This document shows, in pieces, positions 8,877 through 18,041 of a DNA stretch of 64,000 nucleotides. The position numbers and the translations under genes were made by a program. Every line of letters begins with the position of its first letter. The stretch's first letter is position 1. The stretch is from Flavipsychrobacter sp. Lineage in GTDB: Bacteria > Bacteroidota > Bacteroidia > Chitinophagales > Chitinophagaceae. The stretch spans positions 372,001 through 436,000 of the forward strand of contig JAEUVF010000008.1 of assembly GCA_016787265.1 (NCBI GenBank). Direction: 5' to 3'. Under the pieces are notes generated by a model. That model was not told the DNA's origin. It made no database searches and saw only the letters and a list, made by a program, of their open reading frames with translations.

Positions 8877-10346
8877 ATGCGATTTTTTAAACGGTTATCC
8901 TATTGTTTATTATTGGGTATGGGACTTGGGCTGGAAAGCCAGGCACAGGAAGAGTGGGATTTAAGGCGATGTGTGGATTACGCCATCGCAAATAATATTT
9001 CAACCAAACAGGCCGACGTACAGCGCCGGATCAGCGAACTGTTATACAAGCAGGGCAAGAAGCTATGGGTACCAACTGCTGATTTCAATACCAATACCGG
9101 TTATCAGTTCGGTCGTTCCATTGACCCTACCACCAACCTGTTTACCAATCAGCAACTGCTATTCCAGGGTTTTCAGTTTAATACGAACGTTACCATATTT
9201 AACTGGAACCGGATTACGAATTCCATGCTGTCTTCCAAATACGAGGCAGCGGCAGCCCTGGCGGATGTAGAGAAAAATAAGAATGACCTGGCGCTCAACG
9301 TTGCTACCGCCTATCTTACAGCACTTTTATCCAAAGTACAGGTGGATATCGTTGAAGTGCAGGTAAAACAAAGTCAGAGTCAGTTGAATGATACCCGTAA
9401 AAGAGTGGAAGCGGGCACTTTGCCTGAATTGAATGCAGTTGATCTGGAAGCCCAGCTGGCCCGGGATAGTTCTTCCCTTATCACAGCCCGATCAACTTAT
9501 GAACTAAACCTGCTTTCCCTGAAAGGATTTCTGGCGTTGGATGCCGGGGCCCCCTTTGCTATTTCTGTTCCTCCGGTAGACAGGATCCCGGTTGAACCCT
9601 TAGCAGAACTTCAACCGGAACTGGTGTACCAGATGGCCTTACAGAATCAACCGGTAATCAAGGCAAATGAACTGCGTAAAAAATCACTTGAATACAATAT
9701 AAAATCAGCGAAAGCAGGTTTGTATCCCAGCTTTTTTGCATTTGGCGGACTTGCTTCCAACTTCGCCAGCTCAAACAGAAAAACAACAGGAATAAATTTT
9801 TTAGGCTACGAATCGCCCAGTCCGTTTAATGGGGCGGTAAATGTTAATGGAACACTGGTACCCGTTCAAAGCCCCAATGTCCAGTTTGTTCAGGCCAATA
9901 AAAACTTTGGAGAATTGTGGACCGGCTGGGGAACACAGATGTCGAATAACTTTCGCCAGAACATCGGGGTAGGGATCAGTATTCCCATATTAGGAGGCTG
10001 GCAGTCGCGCACGAATTATGAAAGAGCGAAACTTAATCTGGCTAACGCAGAATTAATTATTGATCAGGGCAATCTGCAACTGAAAAATAATATTTACAAT
10101 GCCTATACCAGTGCAGTGGCTGCCATGCAGAAATACAATGCGGCCCGTAACAGTGTAAATGCGGCGGATCGTTCGTATAACTTCACCCTTCGCCGTTATG
10201 AACTTGGATTGCTCTCGACTCTGGAACTGATTACGTCGCAAACCAACCTGACCCGCTCCAAAATCGATATGGTGAATGCCCAATTCGATTATGTATTCAG
10301 AATGAAAGTACTCGAGTTTTACAAGGGGCAGGGTATTAAATTATAA
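8877..10346 (+). CDS. TolC-family outer-membrane efflux protein
   Basis: The 489-residue protein begins with a signal peptide (MRFFKRLSYCLLLGMGLGLESQAQ) and a DLRRCVDYAIANN segment typical of the start of OEP/TolC proteins. Two long coiled-coil halves follow: the first has RKRVEAGTLPELNAVDLEAQ, the second LRRYELGLLSTLELITSQTNL. It should form the trimeric outer-membrane duct of a tripartite exporter. The adaptor follows after 29 bases. No start other than ATG 8877 is needed for the signal peptide. Confidence 0.93.
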   Translation: MRFFKRLSYCLLLGMGLGLESQAQEEWDLRRCVDYAIANNISTKQADVQRRISELLYKQGKKLWVPTADFNTNTGYQFGRSIDPTTNLFTNQQLLFQGFQFNTNVTIFNWNRITNSMLSSKYEAAAALADVEKNKNDLALNVATAYLTALLSKVQVDIVEVQVKQSQSQLNDTRKRVEAGTLPELNAVDLEAQLARDSSSLITARSTYELNLLSLKGFLALDAGAPFAISVPPVDRIPVEPLAELQPELVYQMALQNQPVIKANELRKKSLEYNIKSAKAGLYPSFFAFGGLASNFASSNRKTTGINFLGYESPSPFNGAVNVNGTLVPVQSPNVQFVQANKNFGELWTGWGTQMSNNFRQNIGVGISIPILGGWQSRTNYERAKLNLANAELIIDQGNLQLKNNIYNAYTSAVAAMQKYNAARNSVNAADRSYNFTLRRYELGLLSTLELITSQTNLTRSKIDMVNAQFDYVFRMKVLEFYKGQGIKL

Positions 10347-10375
10347 TCAATCAAGCACAAGCACATACGATCTAT

Positions 10376-11764
10376 ATGAACAAGAAATTAGTTTGGATAC
10401 TGGTAATCGTGGTAATACTGATTATTGCCTTATTCGGTTTGAAACAGGCAGGTGTTATTGGAGGTGAGGAGGGTATAAAAGTTACTACGGAAAAAGTCGC
10501 AAAGCGTACAATCATTGAAACCGTTAACGCCAGCGGGAAAGTGTATCCGGAGGTTGAAGTAAAAGTTAGTTCCGATATCTCGGGAGAAATTGTGGAGCTG
10601 ATGGTGGAAGAAGGTGATAGTGTCCGGAAGGGACAGGTACTAGCCAAGATTTTTGCAGATATCTATCTTACCCAGCGTGATCAGGTAGCTGCAAGCGTTC
10701 GTCAGCAACAGGCACTTGTTGATAACAGCCAGGCACAGCTGGAGGCGCTTCAAAGCGCTTTATCCCAGGCGGAAGCGCAATTCCGTCGCCAGGAACAACT
10801 GATGAAAGAAAAAGTGATTTCCCGTGCAGAGTTTGAACAGGCGGAAAATTCGTATAACACGGCCAGGGCCAATTACAATGCCGGTTTGCAAACCATCCGG
10901 GCCAACCAGGCATCTGTTGCCAGTACCCGTGCCAACCTGGAAAGTGCCAACAAAAATCTGGGAAGAACCACCATCCAGGCACCTATGAACGGTGTAATCT
11001 CCCTCCTGGCAGTTAAGAAAGGAGAAAGAGTGGTTGGTACAGCCCAGATGACCGGTACCGAAATGATGCGGATCGCTGATATGGATAAAATTGAAGTGCG
11101 CGTGGAAGTGGGCGAAAATGATATTCCGAAAGTGCACCTGGGAGATTCCGCCCTCGTTGAAATTGATGCCTATAATGACCGTAAATTCAAAGGCATTGTA
11201 ACACAAATCGCCAGCAGCAGTAAAGCATTGTCTTCTGCAACAGCTACTGCTGTTACCAATGACGTTACCAACTACGAAGTGCGGATCCGGTTGCTGAAAG
11301 AATCCTACCAGGATCTGATTGATCCATCGCGTCCCAAGAATTTTCCTTTCCGTCCGGGTATGAGCGCCAGTGCTGATATCCAGACAAAACGTAAAATGGA
11401 TGTGCTCGCTGTACCGATCAATGCGGTTACCACACGGGAAAAAGATTCTGATAAAGCTGTGAATGAAACCCGCACATCCACAGCCGAAAGTGGCAGTAAT
11501 AACAACGAACAGCAGGAGAATCGTAGATCTATCAGTACTGAACTGGATGAAGTAGTGTTTGTGCTGCAGGCGGATAAAACAACCGTTAAACGTGTCAAAG
11601 TACGCACAGATATACAGGATATTACCTACATTGAAATACTCAGTGGATTAAAAGAAGGAGATGAAGTAGTAACCGGACCGTACTCGCTGGTTTCAAAGAC
11701 ACTGAAGAACAACGATAAGGTGAAAGTAGTTAAGAAGGAAGAGCTCTTCGAAACGAAAAAATAA
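10376..11764 (+). CDS. Periplasmic adaptor of a tripartite efflux system (HlyD/MacA type)
   Basis: The 462-residue protein has one N-terminal membrane anchor (LVWILVIVVILIIALFGL) and a split lipoyl domain (VKVSSDISGEIVELMVEEGD and APMNGVISLLAVKKGE). Between the lipoyl halves lies a coiled-coil hairpin rich in Q, A and E (about 100-190), followed by beta-barrel and membrane-proximal domains. It should link the TolC-like protein to an inner-membrane pump. A polar low-complexity insert (about 360-385, TAESGSNNNEQQENRRS) interrupts the C-terminal part. No MacB or RND pump gene follows; gpsA comes next after 4 bases. Confidence 0.92.
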   Translation: MNKKLVWILVIVVILIIALFGLKQAGVIGGEEGIKVTTEKVAKRTIIETVNASGKVYPEVEVKVSSDISGEIVELMVEEGDSVRKGQVLAKIFADIYLTQRDQVAASVRQQQALVDNSQAQLEALQSALSQAEAQFRRQEQLMKEKVISRAEFEQAENSYNTARANYNAGLQTIRANQASVASTRANLESANKNLGRTTIQAPMNGVISLLAVKKGERVVGTAQMTGTEMMRIADMDKIEVRVEVGENDIPKVHLGDSALVEIDAYNDRKFKGIVTQIASSSKALSSATATAVTNDVTNYEVRIRLLKESYQDLIDPSRPKNFPFRPGMSASADIQTKRKMDVLAVPINAVTTREKDSDKAVNETRTSTAESGSNNNEQQENRRSISTELDEVVFVLQADKTTVKRVKVRTDIQDITYIEILSGLKEGDEVVTGPYSLVSKTLKNNDKVKVVKKEELFETKK

Positions 11765-11768
11765 ATCC

Positions 11769-12806
11769 ATGCAGCTCGGAATCATTGGGAGTGGTAGCTG
11801 GGCAACTGCTCTGGCCAAAATCGTTACCGATAATGGTAATCCGATTCATTGGCTGGTTCGCAGTGAATCCATCCGTCAACATTTATTGCAGCGCAAACAC
11901 AATCCGAACTATTTATCAGCGGCCAGTTTTGATATTGAAAAGCTTCACTTACATCTATCCATAACCGAAATGGTGAATGCCTGTGATTGCCTGGTCCTGG
12001 CTGTTCCTTCCGCTTATATTGAAGAAACCCTGACCGGACTTTCAGCTGCTGATCTGGAAGGAAAGATCCTTGTTTCAGCTGTTAAGGGAATGATGCCGGA
12101 GCGCAATATGCTGGTTAACGAATGGTTAGAGGAACGTTTTCAATTGCCATTGTCCTCTTATTTTACGGTTATGGGGCCCTGTCACGCGGAAGAAGTTGCC
12201 CGTGAACGTTTATCCTACCTAACCTTTTCCGGTTTAGCTGAAGAGAAGGCGCACGAGGTAGCATCGAATTTTAAGACATGGTACATCAATACCCTGGTGA
12301 ATACAGATGTGATCGGGGTACAATATGCTGCCATTCTGAAAAACATTTATGCGCTTGGGGCTGGTATCGCACACGGACTGGAATACGGAGATAATTTCCA
12401 GAGTGTATTTATTGCGAATTGCGCGGATGAAATGGCCGGGTTTTTAAAAAAAGTGGGGGTTCAGCGTATGGAAGTTGGCTCACATCAGAAAGAAGATCCG
12501 ATCACCCACAAGAAAGATGCGAATTATGCAGCTTCGGTTTACCTGGGTGATTTGCTGGTAACCTGTTATTCACTTTACAGTCGCAACCGAACTTTTGGCA
12601 ATATGATAGGTAAAGGATATTCGGTTATAAGTGCGCAACTGGAAATGAACATGGTGGCAGAAGGGTATAATGCAAGCAGGAGTATTTTTCTGCTCAACCA
12701 GCAGGTAGGGGCTGATATACCTATTGCTTCGTCCATTTATCGCATCCTGTGGCAGCAGCTTTCTCCAGCGGCCGGTTTCCGACTGATCGAGGAAGTGCTG
12801 GTATAA
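11769..12806 (+). CDS. gpsA: Glycerol-3-phosphate dehydrogenase [NAD(P)+]
   Basis: This cytosolic enzyme reduces dihydroxyacetone phosphate to sn-glycerol-3-phosphate for phospholipid synthesis. The 345-residue length fits the family. It begins with the dinucleotide-binding motif IIGSGSWATALAK. The substrate-binding half contains the conserved lysine region LKNIYALGAGIAHGLEYGDN and HQKEDPITHKKDANY. It starts 4 bases after the efflux adaptor stop, so it is probably on the same transcript despite the unrelated role. Confidence 0.95.
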   Translation: MQLGIIGSGSWATALAKIVTDNGNPIHWLVRSESIRQHLLQRKHNPNYLSAASFDIEKLHLHLSITEMVNACDCLVLAVPSAYIEETLTGLSAADLEGKILVSAVKGMMPERNMLVNEWLEERFQLPLSSYFTVMGPCHAEEVARERLSYLTFSGLAEEKAHEVASNFKTWYINTLVNTDVIGVQYAAILKNIYALGAGIAHGLEYGDNFQSVFIANCADEMAGFLKKVGVQRMEVGSHQKEDPITHKKDANYAASVYLGDLLVTCYSLYSRNRTFGNMIGKGYSVISAQLEMNMVAEGYNASRSIFLLNQQVGADIPIASSIYRILWQQLSPAAGFRLIEEVLV

Positions 12807-12850
12807 ATCGCGGATGCAACGAAGTTCCTGGAAATCGTATCTTTAATGAA

Positions 12851-12958
12851 ATGCCTGTAAGTTTCTCCATATACGGATCGGTGATGCTGGTATTCCTGGC
12901 TATTGTTCTTGTGAGACAGGCATGGCTGCACTTTTACGGTGAAAAATCAGGTTCCTGA
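12851..12958 (+). CDS. Possible 35-residue single-pass membrane peptide
   Basis: An ATG preceded 9 bases earlier by a promoter-like TATCTTTA opens a 35-codon frame ending in TGA. The peptide has one hydrophobic helix (YGSVMLVFLAIVLV) and a basic tail (RQAWLHFYGEKSGS). It lies between gpsA and the convergent hemW. I do not recognise a family and it may be chance; the membrane-like composition is the only support. Confidence 0.3.
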   Translation: MPVSFSIYGSVMLVFLAIVLVRQAWLHFYGEKSGS

Positions 12959-12977
12959 AATTTTCAGGGATATCGCT

Positions 12978-14117
12978 CTAGAAGAAAAAGCTGGCTATTC
13001 CATCAGCGAACAGTTTCCCCTCATCTGTAAGTACTATCCGGTCTCCGGTAAAAACAAGGCGGTCTGGCCCTTCTTTTTCGGTTTGTTTCAGATATTGAGT
13101 CAGTTTCTCCGCTAGTAATTCAGTTTCCTTCAAACCATATTGGCTGGTATAATAACCCAAATCCAGTCCCTCAGCTGTTCGGAGTGCAGTCATGATGTAT
13201 TCATGGCGCCGGTTTTCTTCAGTCAGTAACTCTTCCTCATGGAAGTTTTCTCCTGTTTCAATCGCCTTGATATAAAGCGCATTATTGGAAAGGTTCCATC
13301 TTCTGTAACGGCCATCGTAGGAATGAGCACCAGGACCAGCTCCCAGGTACAGTTCTCCACTCCAGTAAGAGCTGTTATGACGGCTGCGATACCCGGGAAG
13401 GGCAAAGTTGGATATTTCGTAATGTTCATAACCCGCTTTCTGAGCGAATTCCATTAGCAGGAGAAATTGCCGGCTCTGTTGCTCCGGATCAGTATCTGGC
13501 ATGCGTCCGGTTTTGACCAGGTGCGCAAGGGTGGTTTTTTCCTCCACAGTTAATGCATAACAGGAGAGGTGCGGAACCTTATTATTGATAGCGATTTCCA
13601 TATTTTCTACCCAGTTTACATCCGATAAGCCGGGTGTGCCATATATCAGATCAATACTGTAGTTCTCAAAACCAGCAGCCCGCACCCGATTCAGTCCTTC
13701 CCTTGCTTCATAGGCCGAATGTGCCCGATTCATCCACTGTAAATCAGATTCGTGAAATGATTGTACTCCAATGCTGAGCCGGTTAATGCCCGCTTTTCTC
13801 CAGGAATCGAGTGCAACTGCAGAAAGGTCATCCGGATTCGCTTCAAGGGTTATTTCTGCTGTGGCAGAAAGATTAAACTGCTTGCGGACGGTGCTCAATA
13901 ATCCTGTTAATTCTTCCTGGCTCAGGAGAGAAGGGGTACCACCTCCAAAATAGAGCGTTTCAATAGGATACTGCTCCCATAATGAAGCACGATTCTCCAG
14001 TTCCCTGGCAATCGCATTTACCATCCGCAGTTTATTATCCAGTTGCGTGGAAAAATGGAAATTGCAATAATGACATGCCTTACGGCAAAAGGGGATATGT
14101 ATATAAATTCCGGCCAA
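12978..14117 (-). CDS. hemW: Radical SAM heme chaperone HemW (coproporphyrinogen oxidase-like)
   Basis: The 379-residue protein begins AGIYIHIPFCRKACHYCNF, with the cluster cysteines C11, C15 and C18 in the CxxxCxxC spacing. FGGGTPSLL and the SIGVQSFHESDLQWMNRAH segment of the HemN/HemW family follow. It lacks the N-terminal extension and extra cysteine of true HemN, so HemW (haem insertion into target proteins) is the better call. It is divergent from the Omp85-type gene and has a consensus -7 element just upstream. Confidence 0.9.
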   Translation of the reverse strand: MAGIYIHIPFCRKACHYCNFHFSTQLDNKLRMVNAIARELENRASLWEQYPIETLYFGGGTPSLLSQEELTGLLSTVRKQFNLSATAEITLEANPDDLSAVALDSWRKAGINRLSIGVQSFHESDLQWMNRAHSAYEAREGLNRVRAAGFENYSIDLIYGTPGLSDVNWVENMEIAINNKVPHLSCYALTVEEKTTLAHLVKTGRMPDTDPEQQSRQFLLLMEFAQKAGYEHYEISNFALPGYRSRHNSSYWSGELYLGAGPGAHSYDGRYRRWNLSNNALYIKAIETGENFHEEELLTEENRRHEYIMTALRTAEGLDLGYYTSQYGLKETELLAEKLTQYLKQTEKEGPDRLVFTGDRIVLTDEGKLFADGIASFFF

Positions 14118-14133
14118 AGTTGATAATAGCCTG

Positions 14134-14141
14134 CAAAGTTA
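14134..14141 (-). promoter_or_regulatory. Bacteroidota -7 promoter element for hemW
   Basis: The minus strand reads TAACTTTG, an exact match to TAnnTTTG, 16 bases before the hemW ATG. The expected transcript leader is only about 10 bases. No clear -33 TTG at the usual spacing was found. Confidence 0.45.
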
Positions 14142-14210
14142 ACCCAGTCGGCGCAATTCAGATTCCTGCTAAAACGTTATTTTACTGCCGAGATGAGGGG
14201 ACAAACATTG

Positions 14211-16073
14211 ATGAAGATCGTATTCCGCAAAAATATCCTGCTGCTGGCAGGTTGGTTGTTGTTCGCCCTGGCGCTGGATGCCCAACCCGCTGCTCATCCG
14301 TTACTGGTAAAACGGACCGACTCTTCCGGCTCCTCACAATTACCGGTATCCATCCAGACAAATTTTCCTGATCGGGTCAGTTGCTTGCAATATGTACTCA
14401 AATTGGATTCCCTGCTGTCTTTACAGGGATTCGCCACCGCATCAGTTGACAGTATCCGGGAATCAGACAGCCTTACTATTGTATATCTTTTTCTTGGTCA
14501 ACAGTACAGATGGGGAGCCGTTCGGGTGGAAGGACTGACAGCGGGGGAACTTCTCTCTGCCGGTTTGGAATTGGATTCCACCATGCAGGGACTGCAATTA
14601 TCCTTCCCGCGGAACAGGTCAGCCAGATCATCCAGGACAACTTCCGCATTTTCCCCGGGCCTACTTGAATCCATTCAGCAAAAAGTGCTGAGTTATCTCT
14701 ATAACAACGGATACCCCTTTGCATCCATTCAATTGGATAGCCTTGGCTTGCAGTCAGCGGGACCAGATACCGCTTACATTGGAGGCGTATTAACGATCCG
14801 GAAAGGCTTATCCTATAAACTGGATAGTATTCGTGTACTTGGCAAAGCAAGCATATCGGAAAATTTCCTGCATCGCTACCTGGATCTTCCAAAAGGAGCG
14901 CCCTTTCGAAAGCAGGCATTTGAGAACGTAAGCATACGTTTAAGGGAGTTGCCCTTTCTGCAGGAACAGAAACCCTGGGCCATCCGGTTTGGTGGAAATG
15001 GAGCCATTCTCGACTTGTTCCTGGAACCCAAAAAAAGCAGTCAGATCAATGTGCTGATCGGGTTACTACCGACTACAAATAACACCGGACAGAATAAATT
15101 TCAGGTAACGGGTGAAGCGAATCTGAACCTCAAAAATGCTCTCGGAAATGGAGAAACCATCGGGGTGAACTGGCAACAATTACAGGTGCAGTCTCCCCGC
15201 CTGAACCTGCTGTATCAGCAACCGTATCTGTTTGGATCAGCATTTGGAATCAGCACCCAGTTTGATCTCTTTAAAAAAGACAGTTCCTTTCTGAATATCA
15301 TTGCTCAACTAGGCGTACAGTATGCGGTTTCTTCGCGTCAGACCGGAAAAGTTTTTTTGCAATTATTCCGGACCAATCTGGTGAATGTGGACACGGGCCG
15401 GATCAAAGCAACCAAACGCCTGCCCAATGATATTGATATGAGTATTGTGAATCTGGGAGTGGATTATGAATTGTTTACGACTAATTATCGCAGGAATCCG
15501 CGTCGCGGTTGGGAATTATTTGGATCTGTTAGCGCCGGAACCAGGAACCTCAAACGAAGCAATGCCGTGCTGGACATCAAAGATCCGACATTCAATTATG
15601 CCTCACTTTATGACACCATTGATTTGAAATCTTATCAGTTTCGGATAAAAGCCAGGCTGGCAAAATTTATTCCACTTGGCAGGCAGGCGACGCTACAGTT
15701 GCTGAGTACCGGCGCCTGGGTACAGAGTCCATCCCTGTATCGTAATGAACTCTTTCAGATTGGTGGGTATAAACTCATGAGAGGCTTTGATGAAGAAAGT
15801 ATTTTTTCCTCCCGTTACCTGGTAAATACGGTAGAGTATCGCTATCTGGTTGGCCTGAATTCCTATTTTTTCGGATTTGCAGACCTGGGATTTACAACCA
15901 ATACAAGTTCCCTGGGGCAGAATCGTAACCGTCTTTTGGGAGCGGGACTTGGCCTCGCGTTTGAAACGGCTGCCGGATTTTTCAATCTTTCACTGGCAGC
16001 CGGAAAACGGGATGACAGTCCGTTTAATCTTCGCCAAACCAAGATCCATCTGGGCTATGTGAATTATTTCTAA
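14211..16073 (+). CDS. Omp85-family outer-membrane protein (BamA/TamA-like, POTRA plus barrel)
   Basis: I prefer the ATG at 14211 because it gives a clean signal peptide (MKIVFRKNILLLAGWLLFAL); an in-frame ATG at 14193 would extend it by six residues. The mature part, about 595 residues, has POTRA-like segments (about 60-260, including VLSYLYNNGYPFASIQLDSL and IRVLGKASISENFLHRYL). The C-terminal barrel contains the Omp85 hallmark GGYKLMRGFDEESIF. It should act in insertion of proteins into, or transport across, the outer membrane. It is shorter than BamA, so it is likely a TamA-like or species-specific Omp85 paralogue. Confidence 0.85.
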   Translation: MKIVFRKNILLLAGWLLFALALDAQPAAHPLLVKRTDSSGSSQLPVSIQTNFPDRVSCLQYVLKLDSLLSLQGFATASVDSIRESDSLTIVYLFLGQQYRWGAVRVEGLTAGELLSAGLELDSTMQGLQLSFPRNRSARSSRTTSAFSPGLLESIQQKVLSYLYNNGYPFASIQLDSLGLQSAGPDTAYIGGVLTIRKGLSYKLDSIRVLGKASISENFLHRYLDLPKGAPFRKQAFENVSIRLRELPFLQEQKPWAIRFGGNGAILDLFLEPKKSSQINVLIGLLPTTNNTGQNKFQVTGEANLNLKNALGNGETIGVNWQQLQVQSPRLNLLYQQPYLFGSAFGISTQFDLFKKDSSFLNIIAQLGVQYAVSSRQTGKVFLQLFRTNLVNVDTGRIKATKRLPNDIDMSIVNLGVDYELFTTNYRRNPRRGWELFGSVSAGTRNLKRSNAVLDIKDPTFNYASLYDTIDLKSYQFRIKARLAKFIPLGRQATLQLLSTGAWVQSPSLYRNELFQIGGYKLMRGFDEESIFSSRYLVNTVEYRYLVGLNSYFFGFADLGFTTNTSSLGQNRNRLLGAGLGLAFETAAGFFNLSLAAGKRDDSPFNLRQTKIHLGYVNYF

Positions 16074-16090
16074 ATTGCATCCTGAATATC

Positions 16091-17005
16091 ATGCGATTTC
16101 TTTCCCCTCTTTTTATTTGTTGCTGGATGTTGCTGGCAGTTGTGCTGCAGGCACAGGACAGTTCTGTTGCCGTACTGCCGGATAGCCAGTTGCAGGTATC
16201 ACCATTAGTGAAGGATTCAGCCATTGCTGCAGAAAAACCGGCAGTAAAGGCGCCCGTAGATTTCAGTAGTTCTGACTATCTGAAACTGCTGCAATCACAT
16301 CCCTATTATAATTTTACTCAAAAAGGGGTGTATCGGACTATCGTACCGAAACAGGAAAGGGGTAAGGATGGCTTGTTTTATTTACTGGCAGGCTTGCTCT
16401 TACTGCTGGCATTGGTAAAACTCAGTTTTGGAAGGTATCTGGACAATATGTTCAAGGTGTTTTTTCGTGCTTCCCTTAAAGCAAAACAGATTCGTGAACA
16501 ACTATTGCAAACACCCCTGGCCAGTCTGCTGCTGAATATTCATTTCGTTGCAGCAGCAGGTTTACTGGCAGCTATGCTGTTGCACGAATACCAGGCGGAT
16601 CCGGTTAATCCTGGTTTCTGGAAATTGTATCTCTATTGTCTGCTGGCCATTGCGGTGATCTATACCGGTAAAAATTTTATTCTTCAATTCCTTGGCTGGA
16701 GCCTGCGTATGAAGGATACTACGGATACCTATATTTTTATCGTTTTCCTCTGCAACAAGGTGCTCGGAATCTTTCTGTTGCCCCTGTTGATGCTAATCGC
16801 CTTTGCCAATGAATCCCTTGTAATCATTGCTACCACGATCTCTTATGTGTTGGTAGTGGGATTTTTCCTCTATCGCTACGTAAGCGCTTACGGATTTATC
16901 ACCAGGGAACTAAAAGCCAGTCGTTTCCACTTTTTTTTATACCTTTGTGCCTTCGAAGTAGCACCCTTACTGTTGATTTATAAGGTGTTAACGAAAATAG
17001 TGTAG
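16091..17005 (+). CDS. DUF4271 integral membrane protein
   Basis: The 304-residue protein has a signal-like N-terminus (FICCWMLLAVVLQAQ) followed by a periplasmic stretch. The motif SHPYYNFTQKGVYRTIVPKQ comes next, then about six to seven membrane helices from residue 95. This layout and its position directly before hemD are typical of the Bacteroidota DUF4271 family, whose function is not known. It follows the Omp85 gene after 17 bases and is probably co-transcribed with it and with hemD (38-base gap). Confidence 0.85.
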   Translation: MRFLSPLFICCWMLLAVVLQAQDSSVAVLPDSQLQVSPLVKDSAIAAEKPAVKAPVDFSSSDYLKLLQSHPYYNFTQKGVYRTIVPKQERGKDGLFYLLAGLLLLLALVKLSFGRYLDNMFKVFFRASLKAKQIREQLLQTPLASLLLNIHFVAAAGLLAAMLLHEYQADPVNPGFWKLYLYCLLAIAVIYTGKNFILQFLGWSLRMKDTTDTYIFIVFLCNKVLGIFLLPLLMLIAFANESLVIIATTISYVLVVGFFLYRYVSAYGFITRELKASRFHFFLYLCAFEVAPLLLIYKVLTKIV

Positions 17006-17043
17006 GTGTTAATTAACTTTAAGAACATTTAGCTTAATAACAA

Positions 17044-17841
17044 ATGCTAAAGAACGAGGCTAAGAAGGGAGCCGGAGCTCCTGTAATCAAGAAAATCCTG
17101 ATCACCCAACCGAGGCCTGAAAGTGACAAATCTCCCTACTTTGAATTGGGTAGGAAATTTGGTGTGACCTTAGACTTTCACCCTTTTATCAGCCTGGAAG
17201 GAATTCCGGCAAAAGACTTCAGGAAACAAAAAGTTGACATCGCACAGTTCTCTGCGGTCATCTTCACCAGCAGAAATGCTATTGATCATTTTTTTCGTAT
17301 CTGCGAAGAGATGAAGGTCAGCGTATCGCAGGACACCAAGTATTTCTGCATAACTGAAGCGGTAGCCCTTTATCTTCAGAAATTTATTCTCTACCGCAAA
17401 AGAAAAGTTTTTTACGGCGCTGATGGCACCAACAAGAGCATGTTTGATGTGATCAACAAGCATAAAGAAAACGAACAGTTTTTGTATCCCTGTTCTGAAA
17501 ATCAACAGGATAATGATATTGTGAGCTGGTTGAAAACCCACAAATGCGAGTTTGCTACACCATTCATGTACCGTACTATTTTCAACGACCTGAAACCCAT
17601 TCTCGGCTCCAACGAATATGATATCATTTGCCTGTTTACTCCTAGTGGGGTAAAAAGCTTGTTAAACTATGAAGGTTTCAAGCAAAACGGAACACTGATC
17701 GGAGCTTTTGGTAGTAATACATCCAAAGCAGTAGAGGAAGCTGGTTTGGCACTGGATATAAAAGCCCCCCAGCCCCAGGCTCCCTCAATGGTGGCGGCCC
17801 TGGAGCAGTATCTGGCGAAGAAAGTGAAGGAAGAGAAGTGA
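17044..17841 (+). CDS. hemD: Uroporphyrinogen-III synthase
   Basis: This enzyme closes hydroxymethylbilane to uroporphyrinogen III in haem and cobalamin precursor synthesis. The 265-residue protein has the two-domain pattern of the weakly conserved family. An N-terminal half shows [20 protein letters not shown] and [13 protein letters not shown]; the C-terminal half shows [19 protein letters not shown] and [17 protein letters not shown]. The basic N-terminal extension is usual for Bacteroidota versions. The last codons (KKVKEEK) run into a purine repeat array that begins at the stop. A strong terminator follows. Confidence 0.9.
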   Translation: MLKNEAKKGAGAPVIKKILITQPRPESDKSPYFELGRKFGVTLDFHPFISLEGIPAKDFRKQKVDIAQFSAVIFTSRNAIDHFFRICEEMKVSVSQDTKYFCITEAVALYLQKFILYRKRKVFYGADGTNKSMFDVINKHKENEQFLYPCSENQQDNDIVSWLKTHKCEFATPFMYRTIFNDLKPILGSNEYDIICLFTPSGVKSLLNYEGFKQNGTLIGAFGSNTSKAVEEAGLALDIKAPQPQAPSMVAALEQYLAKKVKEEK

Positions 17842-17844
17842 GAC

Positions 17845-17886
17845 GGAAGAGGGGGGATGGAAGAGGGGGGAAAGGAAGAAAGGAAC
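17845..17886 (+). repeat. Purine repeat array after hemD (GGAAGAG units)
   Basis: Starting 4 bases after the hemD stop, GGAAGAG GGGGGAT, GGAAGAG GGGGGAAA, GGAAGAAA and GGAAC follow each other with 7- to 8-base spacing. The pyrimidine-rich counterpart lies on the far side of the terminator at 17955-18000. Confidence 0.8.
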
Positions 17887-17907
17887 TAATTGATTATATT
17901 ATAAGTG

Positions 17908-17934
17908 GGTACCGGAGGTCCGGTACCTTTTTTT
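17908..17934 (+). terminator. Intrinsic terminator after hemD
   Basis: A perfect 8-bp stem, GGTACCGG / CCGGTACC with an AGGT loop, is followed by seven T. It closes the Omp85-DUF4271-hemD transcript. Confidence 0.9.
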
Positions 17935-17954
17935 GTGGGGTATGGATGTGCCGC

Positions 17955-18000
17955 CCATCCTCCCATCCTCCCTTCCTCCATCTTCCATCTTCCATACTCC
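17955..18000 (-). repeat. Pyrimidine repeat array (inverted partner of the hemD array)
   Basis: CCATCCTC, CCATCCTC, CCTTCCTC, CATCTTC, CATCTTC and CATACTC-like units of 7-8 bases read GGAAGAT / GGGAGGAT on the minus strand. The array lies between the terminator and the promoter region of the DUF255 gene. Confidence 0.75.
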
Positions 18001-18041
18001 TCTGTCTCCCGTTCCATACCTTTACACCACAACACAATACT

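Noticed and set aside
17838..18041. N-terminal extension of the DUF255 protein
   Set aside because: It crosses the hemD terminator and both repeat arrays; the conserved family start is at 18042.
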